The notes beneath the pieces were generated by a model. It was not told where the DNA came from and did not search any database. It saw only the letters and a program-made list of their open reading frames with translations. The position numbers were made by a program, and so were the translations under genes. Shown here piece after piece: positions 1-5,003 of a stretch of 8,458 bases of DNA. Every line of letters begins with the position of its first letter. The first letter of the stretch is position 1. Source of the stretch: JAFRXK01 sp045603305 (GTDB taxonomy: Bacteria; Bacillota; Clostridia; Lachnospirales; Lachnospiraceae); NCBI GenBank assembly GCA_045603305.1, contig JAZULV010000013.1:1-8458 (forward strand). The letters run 5' to 3'.

Positions 1-131
1 AATTACAATGTGATATGATATTAATGGTGTAAATTTAAAGCTTAATATATAACTGGAAATGTATTAAGAAATCAGACGCCGGAAACCAATTTGAAGAACG
101 ACAAAATATTTTAATAAATGAAAGGAACACT

Positions 132-1223
132 ATGGCAGAAAAATATGTTGCATATATTGCATCGAATACTAACATGAATGGGAATTACGGTTTAGGAGTT
201 TATGATGTTGATATTAAAAACGGCACAATGAAAAAGAGAGAGGAAGTAGCTGCAAATAATGCTTCTTATCTTAAAATTTCAAAGGATAGAAAATTCCTTT
301 ATGTTCTTGTTGATGAGGGGATAAGTTCGTATAAGATACTGGCGGATGGTAGTCTTGAATATATGAACACTGCATCTATCAGGGGTATGAGGGGCTGCTA
401 TATTGATATATCACCGGACAACAGGTATATATTTGTAGCCGGTATGTATGACGGAAAGGCAACAGTATTAAGGCTTAATGAAGACGGAAGCGTAGGAGAG
501 ATTACTGAGAATTACTTTAATAAGGGAATGGGAAGTGTGGCTGAGACTAATGCAGCTCCGCATATAACCTGCGTAAAACCTACTATCGATGGCAAATATG
601 TGTGTGTTGTCGATTCAGGAATGAATCAGATTAAGATAATGGAATTTGATGCTGACAATGGCAGGATGCATATGCAGGAGATGGTTCACTGTGAGCAGAA
701 CTCCGGCCCGAGGATGGTTTTATTCGACAAAACCGGTAAGTATATGTATGTTATCTTTGGTAAGCTGAGTTTTATCAAAGTATATTCCTATGATGGTTCG
801 GATGTTGCACCTGTTTTCGAAGAATTACAGACTGAATCAACAGCACGTATTAAGGGCAGCACTAACAATACAGCTCTTGCAATGAGATTTAGTCCGGATG
901 AGAAGTATCTGATGTGTTCTAACGGCGGAGATAATACGATAGGTGTATTCGAAAGAGATATAGATACCGGACTGCTTACAAGACTTTGTGTACTTCCTAT
1001 TAGCGGAGCATATCCTGTAGATATGGGAATGATAGCTGACAGTAATTATATGTTTTCAGTAAATAACGAAGAGGGAACAGTTACATTTTTTGAACTTAAT
1101 CTTCATAAGAAAGTAGAAGACAGAAGCGGAAAAGAAGTTGAGAAGAATTACTTTGCAATGTGTTCAATTCCTGTAAAGGTTCCTCAGCCAAACTGCATGA
1201 GAGTTTTAAAACTGGAAGAATAA
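132..1223 (+). CDS. Lactonase-family beta-propeller protein (6-phosphogluconolactonase/YbhE-like, divergent)
   Basis: The 363-residue product has no signal peptide or membrane segment, so it should be cytosolic. Repeated blade motifs of the type 'SPDxRYxFV' (about residues 94-102 and 254-262) and the near-C-terminal 'PQPNCMRV' match the seven-bladed Pgl/YbhE lactonase fold, at normal family length. Family members of this fold can hydrolyse 6-phosphogluconolactone in the pentose phosphate pathway. Several positions that are usually polar in the family differ here: GPRH is GPRM (192-195), the following Asn-Glu is Phe-Gly (209-210), the Arg after Ser/Asp-Asn is Gly265, and the PR pair is PV (295-296). 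His144 is kept. The fold call is firm, but the enzymatic activity is doubtful. The ATG at 132 follows AAAGGA (121-126) by 5 nt. The gene is monocistronic in this window, and a hairpin follows it. I saw no convincing promoter in bases 1-131. Confidence 0.85.
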   Translation: MAEKYVAYIASNTNMNGNYGLGVYDVDIKNGTMKKREEVAANNASYLKISKDRKFLYVLVDEGISSYKILADGSLEYMNTASIRGMRGCYIDISPDNRYIFVAGMYDGKATVLRLNEDGSVGEITENYFNKGMGSVAETNAAPHITCVKPTIDGKYVCVVDSGMNQIKIMEFDADNGRMHMQEMVHCEQNSGPRMVLFDKTGKYMYVIFGKLSFIKVYSYDGSDVAPVFEELQTESTARIKGSTNNTALAMRFSPDEKYLMCSNGGDNTIGVFERDIDTGLLTRLCVLPISGAYPVDMGMIADSNYMFSVNNEEGTVTFFELNLHKKVEDRSGKEVEKNYFAMCSIPVKVPQPNCMRVLKLEE

Positions 1224-1234
1224 AAGAACATATC

Positions 1235-1260
1235 AGAGCCTGACCGGTCGGTCAGGCTCT
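1235..1260. terminator. GC-rich hairpin between convergent lactonase and aroC genes
   Basis: A perfect 11-bp stem (1235-1245 with 1250-1260) encloses a 4-nt GGTC loop. It begins 12 nt after the lactonase stop codon and lies 50 nt beyond the aroC stop on the other strand, so it could end transcripts from both sides. Neither strand has a clean T-run: the plus strand continues TTGGCTATG, and the minus strand continues GATATG then TTCTTTTATT. It may therefore act as a weak terminator or as an RNA 3'-end stabiliser. Confidence 0.6.
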
Positions 1261-1309
1261 TGGCTATGAGTCTGATTTATAGATTAGATGTTAAAACAAC
1301 CTATATGAA

Positions 1310-2410
1310 TTACTTGTAAAAATCAATTACTTTATCAATTTTAGAGCTCATGTTGGAAAACAATGCATCAACTAAAACTGTGGCTACCATACTTTCCACA
1401 ACTACAACAGCTCTTGGTACGATAATAGGATCGTGGCGCCCTTTTATGCTTATCTCGATGTTTTCTCCATTCTTATTAACTGTGCTTTGCAGGCGGGCTA
1501 TTGATGGTGTCGGTTTAATAGCTGCTCTTAAAACTATATCTGAACCGTCGCTCATGCCGCCTAATATACCACCGGCGTTGTTGGTTTTCTTTATAATGTT
1601 ACCCTGCTTGTCAGTTGTAAAAGCATCGTTATTTTCAGAGCCTGTCATAGAGGCTGCTTTAAAGCCTGCACCGATTTCCACGCCCTTAACTGCACCAATA
1701 GAGAAAACAGCCTTTGAAAGATTGGCATCAAGCTTTTCAAATACCGGGTCTCCCACGCCAGCCGGCATATTTTTAACAACACATTCAATAATACCGCCGA
1801 CAGAATCGCAGTTTGCCATCTGTTCTTTTAAGTATTCCTGAACCATGGCAGCAGTATTATTATCAGGCATAAATAACTGATTGTCGTTGATATGTTCGAG
1901 GTTAATACAGTCATCGGAAATTGAATAAGGTCCGATTGCCTTTGAATAGGCAGTTACTGATATGCCGAGTTCTTCAAGGATCTTATGGGCGATGGCACCG
2001 GCAGCAACCCTGCCTATGGTTTCCCTTCCTGATGAACGGCCGCCACCGCGGTAATCCCTGAAACCGTACTTTGAATCAAAGGTGTAATCAGCGTGTCCCG
2101 GACGGTAGTATGAGGCAATCTCCGAATAGTCTGATGAACGCTGGGTTTTGTTCCAAACAATCATTGAAATAGGGGTTCCGGTGGTCTTTCCTTCAAAAAC
2201 GCCTGAGAGAATCTCAACAGCATCGTCTTCTTTTCTCTGGGTGGTAAACTTGCTCTGGCCCGGCTTTCTTCTGTCTAAAAAAACTTGTATATCTCCATCA
2301 CAAAGGGAGAGACCGGCAGGACAGCCGTCGATTACCACGCCTATAGCCTTTCCGTGAGATTCGCCCCAAGTAGTATATGTAAAATGCTTGCCAAATGTTG
2401 AACCTGACAT
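1310..2410 (-). CDS. aroC: Chorismate synthase
   Basis: This 366-residue enzyme converts 5-enolpyruvylshikimate-3-phosphate to chorismate using reduced FMN. That is the last step of the shikimate pathway, feeding aromatic amino acids and folate. The three family signatures are present: GESHG at 16-20 followed by the IGVVIDGCPAG stretch, GGGRSSGRET at 122-131 (Gly where Ala is common), and GRHDP at 324-328. His19 and His106 (in RPGHADY) occupy the positions of the catalytic histidines. Length is typical and there is no fused flavin reductase domain. The ATG at 2410 follows AGGAGG (plus-strand 2416-2421) with 5 nt spacing. The gene stands alone: no other aro gene is next to it, and it is divergent from the membrane protein at 2574. 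A near-consensus promoter lies just upstream. Confidence 0.97.
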   Translation of the reverse strand: MSGSTFGKHFTYTTWGESHGKAIGVVIDGCPAGLSLCDGDIQVFLDRRKPGQSKFTTQRKEDDAVEILSGVFEGKTTGTPISMIVWNKTQRSSDYSEIASYYRPGHADYTFDSKYGFRDYRGGGRSSGRETIGRVAAGAIAHKILEELGISVTAYSKAIGPYSISDDCINLEHINDNQLFMPDNNTAAMVQEYLKEQMANCDSVGGIIECVVKNMPAGVGDPVFEKLDANLSKAVFSIGAVKGVEIGAGFKAASMTGSENNDAFTTDKQGNIIKKTNNAGGILGGMSDGSDIVLRAAIKPTPSIARLQSTVNKNGENIEISIKGRHDPIIVPRAVVVVESMVATVLVDALFSNMSSKIDKVIDFYK

Positions 2411-2450
2411 TGTTACCTCCTGTAAGCAGTAATAAAATAATATGAGGTTG

Positions 2451-2480
2451 ATTATAACTCTTTGGAGCAGTGATTGTAAA
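2451..2480 (-). promoter_or_regulatory. Predicted sigma-70-type promoter of aroC
   Basis: Read on the minus strand, TTTACA (2475-2480) and TATAAT (2451-2456) are separated by 18 nt. The -10 box is perfect and the -35 box is 5 of 6. The implied transcript begins near 2444, giving a short leader of about 35 nt before the aroC ATG, which leaves little room for a riboswitch or attenuator. Confidence 0.7.
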
Positions 2481-2494
2481 GTTTTTATTAAATA

Positions 2495-2508
2495 TTTGAC
2501 TTGTCAAA
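2495..2508. repeat. Small inverted repeat between divergent promoters (possible operator)
   Basis: TTTGAC-TT-GTCAAA is a perfect 6-2-6 dyad. It overlaps the -35 box of the rightward promoter (2501-2506) and sits 14 bp upstream of the aroC -35 box. A second, overlapping short dyad pairs GACTT (2498-2502) with AAGTC (2511-2515). The placement suits a regulator that touches both promoters, but no cognate regulator is identifiable, and AT-rich promoters produce short dyads by chance. Confidence 0.35.
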
Positions 2509-2529
2509 AAAAAGTCATGGTTTTATGAT
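2501..2529 (+). promoter_or_regulatory. Predicted sigma-70-type promoter of the membrane protein gene
   Basis: TTGTCA (2501-2506) and TATGAT (2524-2529) are 17 nt apart, each matching 5 of 6 consensus bases. Transcription would start near 2536, about 38 nt before the ATG at 2574. This is back-to-back with the aroC promoter. Confidence 0.65.
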
Positions 2530-2558
2530 ATTATGTATTAGTGTTATTTTAGAGAGTG

Positions 2559-2563
2559 AAAGG
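2559..2563 (+). promoter_or_regulatory. Ribosome binding site choosing the ATG at 2574
   Basis: AAAGG lies 10 nt before the ATG at 2574. The in-frame GTG at 2556 has no purine-rich site at proper distance and its own codons contain this AAAGG, so 2574 is the better start. An out-of-frame ATG-TGA pair (2567-2572) sits between them and encodes nothing. Confidence 0.55.
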
Positions 2564-2573
2564 TTTATGTGAT

Positions 2574-3506
2574 ATGGAGAATACAAGCAATAAAGACGAA
2601 GTTGTTACAAACCAGAAGATTGATATTACAGATAACGAGGATATTTATAGTATAAATACCGGTGCTGCCAATCGACTGCATTATAAGAATGAACCTACTA
2701 TACTTCTTGATGCTGAAGATAATCTGGAGATGTTAGATAAGCCGACCAGAGAGAAAATCTCTATCTGGAAGAAGCGTGAAGGTGCAAAGCTTAAAGATAT
2801 GAAAGGGATGGACAAAGTTAAGTACATCTTTTCATATTATTATCAGTGGATGGTAGTTGCAGCGATTGTGATTTTTATCATTTACGTTGGTTGCTTTGTT
2901 GCATACAGAAGCAGTCGTAATACAAGATTAACAATTATCGCACTGAATGCTGCCGGTTCTGATATTGAAGAATATTTAGAAGAAACAATACCTGAATATT
3001 ATGAGTTTGGTAAAAAGGATCAGGTTGTAATTGACAGTTCGATTAATATAGCCAATTCATTTAGTTATACAGAAACAGATACAGAGAGTGGTACCTCTGA
3101 ACCGGAAAGTGAGTCAATTGTATTTGCGGGAAGTGACACGATGGAGATGGCAGCAAGGATGAAGGTAACTTCAATGAGTCTTGCCGGCACATTGGATATT
3201 ATCGTAGCAGATGAAGATATGATTACAGGTTTTGTGTGTGAATCAGGCATGGTGCTCGATATCTTAGAGTTTATGCCGGAAGATATATATGCACTTGTAG
3301 AAGAAGATTTATTGTATGGTGTCAATGCAAATGGAGAAGAGAAGGCTGTTGCCGTTAAAATTCCGGAAAAATTTGCTGACAATCTTGGTCTTCCTTTTGA
3401 ACCTTATATGTCAATTGGCTGTACTTCAAAGAATTATGATGATTCTATTAATTTTATAAGGATGATGTACGGTCTGGAGTATGTACCGGTAGAGACAGCA
3501 GAGTAA
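2574..3506 (+). CDS. Single-pass membrane protein of unknown function with a large extracytoplasmic domain
   Basis: I do not recognise a named family. From the ATG at 2574 the product has 310 residues; a GTG at 2556 would add six. The N-terminal ~90 residues are charged and polar, ending in a Lys/Arg-rich stretch (about 60-84). One hydrophobic helix follows (about 92-111), so the N-terminus is probably inside and the ~200-residue C-terminal part outside. That part contains a Ser/Thr/Glu-rich linker (about 166-181), then a segment with TLDIIVADED and a C-terminal SIGCTSKNYDDSINFIRMMYG. These remind me of lobes of substrate-binding-protein-like folds, which is only an impression. There is no signal-peptidase site. 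It is transcribed from its own promoter, divergent from aroC. The subtilase gene follows 87 bp downstream on the same strand and may be cotranscribed. Confidence 0.75.
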   Translation: MENTSNKDEVVTNQKIDITDNEDIYSINTGAANRLHYKNEPTILLDAEDNLEMLDKPTREKISIWKKREGAKLKDMKGMDKVKYIFSYYYQWMVVAAIVIFIIYVGCFVAYRSSRNTRLTIIALNAAGSDIEEYLEETIPEYYEFGKKDQVVIDSSINIANSFSYTETDTESGTSEPESESIVFAGSDTMEMAARMKVTSMSLAGTLDIIVADEDMITGFVCESGMVLDILEFMPEDIYALVEEDLLYGVNANGEEKAVAVKIPEKFADNLGLPFEPYMSIGCTSKNYDDSINFIRMMYGLEYVPVETAE

Positions 3507-3545
3507 TTACGGGTCGGAAGTTGTATTATTTGTCTGATTGCAAAA

Positions 3546-3575
3546 TTGTCTGTTCTGCATAAGATATTGTAAAAT
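3546..3575 (+). promoter_or_regulatory. Possible weak promoter before the subtilase gene
   Basis: TTGTCT (3546-3551) and TAAAAT (3570-3575) are 18 nt apart, matching 4 and 5 of 6 consensus bases. They lie in the 87-bp gap, where no terminator hairpin is visible, so read-through from the upstream gene is equally possible. Confidence 0.25.
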
Positions 3576-3593
3576 GATTTCTTTAGGTAATAT

Positions 3594-4478
3594 ATGAACA
3601 GAATATCTGATATTATAGGTGTTCCATGGGCCAGAAAGCATGGTATTACAGGACACGGAGTAGCAGTAGCAGTTCTTGATACAGGCGCTTGTAAGCATCC
3701 TGATTTTGCTGACAGAATAGTTGCATTTAGGGATTTTGAAAAGGGCAGGCATGAGATATATGATGATAATTCCCATGGTACTCATGTATGCGGCATAATT
3801 GGTGGTGATGGCAGAGTATCGGGAGGAAGATATTGTGGTGTTGCTCCGGGATGCAGGCTAATGCCGATAAAAGTACTGGATGACAAAGGCCTTGGCAGCG
3901 TGGAAAGTATGATAAAGGGAATGGACTATATTTTAGAAATGCGCAGGAGATATAACCTGCGCATTGTTAATATATCAGTAGGAACTTTGAACAAAGGTAA
4001 TTCTGAAAAATACAATAAACTGATTGATACTGTTGAAAAGCTTTGGGATGAAGGGCTTATTGTGGTAGCCGCGGCCGGTAATGAAGGTCCAAGAGCGATG
4101 ACTATTACAATACCGGGAACTTCTAAAAAGATAATAACAGTCGGTACTTATGATGACGAACGATATAACTACAATAAAAATATGGCATATTATTCAGGAA
4201 GAGGCCCGACGGAATGCTGTGTAATAAAGCCGGAGATAGTAGAGCCCGGTAATGGCATTGTCAGCTGTTCTACTAACAGAAACGGATATTCAGTAAAGAG
4301 CGGGACTTCCATGGCAACGCCTGTGCTGTCAGGCATACTGGCATTGCTCCTGGAGAAATACCCGGATATGACAAACAAAGAAGTTAAATTCAGACTGTAT
4401 GAAAGGGCAGTTGACTTAGGGCTGCCAAAAAGCAGGCAGGGATGGGGCAGAATAGAAATCCAAAAGCTTCTTTCTTAA
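3594..4478 (+). CDS. Minimal subtilisin-like (S8) serine protease, probably intracellular
   Basis: This 294-residue protein is essentially a bare subtilase domain. The catalytic residues are visible: Asp29 in AVLDTG, His61 in NSHGTHVCG, and Ser239 in SGTSMATP, with the oxyanion-hole Asn163 in AAGNEG. The catalytic Asp is only 29 residues from the start. There is no signal peptide, no inhibitor-type propeptide, and no LIPY-type N-terminal extension of the kind Bacillus intracellular subtilisins carry. It is therefore predicted to act in the cytosol, and how it is kept in check is unclear. Seven cysteines are present, including Cys66 five residues after the catalytic His, which could make it thiol-sensitive. 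The ATG at 3594 follows AGG (3585-3587) with 6 nt spacing, a modest site. Its TAA overlaps the TAA of the convergent repressor gene. Confidence 0.93.
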   Translation: MNRISDIIGVPWARKHGITGHGVAVAVLDTGACKHPDFADRIVAFRDFEKGRHEIYDDNSHGTHVCGIIGGDGRVSGGRYCGVAPGCRLMPIKVLDDKGLGSVESMIKGMDYILEMRRRYNLRIVNISVGTLNKGNSEKYNKLIDTVEKLWDEGLIVVAAAGNEGPRAMTITIPGTSKKIITVGTYDDERYNYNKNMAYYSGRGPTECCVIKPEIVEPGNGIVSCSTNRNGYSVKSGTSMATPVLSGILALLLEKYPDMTNKEVKFRLYERAVDLGLPKSRQGWGRIEIQKLLS

Positions 4479-4846
4479 GGTTCGTTGATATGAACAAGTC
4501 CCTGGTTCATGATTGTGTTTACATGTTCGTCAGCGAGAGAGTAAAAAAGGGTTTTGCCGCTTCTTCTGAATTTGACAAGGCGTGACTGCTTTAATATTCT
4601 GAGCTGGTGAGAGATAGAGCTTTGTGACATGTTAAGTGTAATAGCAATGTCACATACGCAAAGTTCGCCGCTTTCTAAAAGGACTGTAAGTATCTTTAAA
4701 CGGGTAGCATCTCCGAACACCTTAAATAAATCTGCCATATACTGAATCTCAGTGTCTGTAGGCATATTGCGGATGATTGCATCAGCCTCTGCATTAGTTA
4801 CATGGTGAAATTCATGTTCATGTGTACAGTCATTGTTACGAATCAT
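4475..4846 (-). CDS. ArsR/SmtB-family metal-sensing repressor (CadC/ZiaR-like)
   Basis: This is a winged-helix repressor expected to leave DNA on binding metal. From the ATG at 4846 it has 123 residues, close to the ~122 of CadC and SmtB. The core DATRLKIL and the helix-turn-helix around residues 63-91 (ending SSISHQLRILKQ) are typical. Two metal sites are visible. The alpha-3N site has Cys63 and Cys65 in ELCVCD, plus an N-terminal Cys7 with His9, His11, His14 and His15. The alpha-5 site has Asp106, His108, His119 and Glu122, exactly the D-x-H-x10-H-x2-E spacing of zinc sensors. Zn, Cd or Pb sensing is likely. GGAGG (plus-strand 4852-4856) precedes this ATG by 5 nt. Longer starts at 4858 and 4903 overlap that site or the predicted promoter. 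No efflux pump gene lies in the window. The stop overlaps the protease stop. Confidence 0.93.
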   Translation of the reverse strand: MIRNNDCTHEHEFHHVTNAEADAIIRNMPTDTEIQYMADLFKVFGDATRLKILTVLLESGELCVCDIAITLNMSQSSISHQLRILKQSRLVKFRRSGKTLFYSLADEHVNTIMNQGLVHINEP

Positions 4847-4851
4847 ATCTG

Positions 4852-4856
4852 CCTCC
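4852..4856 (-). promoter_or_regulatory. Ribosome binding site fixing the repressor start at 4846
   Basis: GGAGG on the minus strand is 5 nt from the ATG at 4846-4844. The upstream in-frame ATG (4858-4856) shares a base with this site, and the most upstream ATG (4903) lies inside the predicted -35 box, so neither is a credible start. Confidence 0.75.
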
Positions 4857-4862
4857 ATAAGA

Positions 4863-4874
4863 ATTATTAATAAT
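4863..4874. repeat. Perfect 12-bp AT palindrome at the repressor transcription start (candidate operator)
   Basis: ATTATTAATAAT reads identically on both strands and lies directly downstream of the predicted repressor -10 box (4875-4880), covering the likely start point. ArsR-family operators usually overlap their own promoter, so this is the natural place for autoregulation. It is pure A/T and lacks the TGAA..TTCA style of classic SmtB sites, so the call is tentative. Confidence 0.35.
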
Positions 4875-4903
4875 ATTTTAAAGGTTGTGCCAATTTCAGT
4901 CAA
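4875..4903 (-). promoter_or_regulatory. Predicted sigma-70-type promoter of the ArsR-family repressor
   Basis: On the minus strand TTGACT (4898-4903) and TAAAAT (4875-4880) are 17 nt apart, each 5 of 6 to consensus. The start would be near 4868, giving a leader of about 22 nt before the ATG at 4846. This rules out the longest possible reading frame as the coding region. Confidence 0.65.
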
Positions 4904-4908
4904 TGAAA
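4894..4908. repeat. Inverted repeat over the repressor -35 box (candidate operator)
   Basis: TTTCA (4894-4898) and TGAAA (4904-4908) form a 5-5-5 dyad centred on the -35 hexamer of the repressor promoter. It lies a few bases upstream of the lipoprotein -35 box. TGAA/TTCA half-sites are common in SmtB/CadC-type operators, so this is the better-placed site if one protein governs both directions. The arms are short. Confidence 0.35.
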
Positions 4909-4912
4909 AGTT

Positions 4913-4940
4913 TTGCTTCCAATAAACTGTTCATTATATT
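4913..4940 (+). promoter_or_regulatory. Possible promoter of the lipoprotein gene
   Basis: TTGCTT (4913-4918) and TATATT (4935-4940) are 16 nt apart, 4 and 5 of 6 to consensus. The start would fall near 4947, within a very AT-rich stretch that also offers TATACT (4940-4945). A leader of roughly 55 nt would precede the ATG at 5004. Confidence 0.4.
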
Positions 4941-4991
4941 ATACTAAATATAGTTGATATTATTTATCCGTTAACATGAAAGATGATTACG

Positions 4992-4998
4992 AAAGGAG
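4992..4998 (+). promoter_or_regulatory. Ribosome binding site fixing the lipoprotein start at 5004
   Basis: AAAGGAG is 5 nt from the ATG at 5004. The upstream in-frame ATG at 4983 would translate through this site and would place polar residues before the Arg/Lys-rich start of the signal peptide, so 5004 is preferred. Confidence 0.8.
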
Positions 4999-5003
4999 TT
5001 ACA

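Noticed and set aside
1..131. Possible end of an upstream gene or a promoter at the left edge
   Set aside because: All three plus-strand frames meet stops within the first 35 bases, and no -35/-10 pair with acceptable spacing could be found.
1350..1841. 163-codon open frame on the plus strand inside aroC
   Set aside because: It lies antisense to a gene with all chorismate synthase signatures, has no ribosome binding site, and its translation shows no family features.
2298..2507. 69-codon minus-strand frame crossing the aroC start
   Set aside because: It overlaps aroC codons in another frame and runs through the aroC promoter and ribosome binding site.
2567..2572. ATG-TGA start-stop pair just before the membrane protein start
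   Set aside because: Only 3 nt separate it from the AAAGG site, so initiation there is unlikely; probably chance.
3065..3382. 105-codon minus-strand frame inside the membrane protein gene
   Set aside because: Ser-rich translation is the expected mirror of an acidic coding strand; there is no start signal and a convincing gene lies on the other strand.
3507..3785. 92-codon minus-strand frame over the subtilase start
   Set aside because: It covers the catalytic Asp and His region of the protease in antisense and has no ribosome binding site.
4943..4954. ACTAAATATAGT as an operator in the repressor/lipoprotein gap
   Set aside because: Only four base pairs are symmetric on each side and the flanks do not extend it; the dyads at 4863-4874 and 4894-4908 are better placed.
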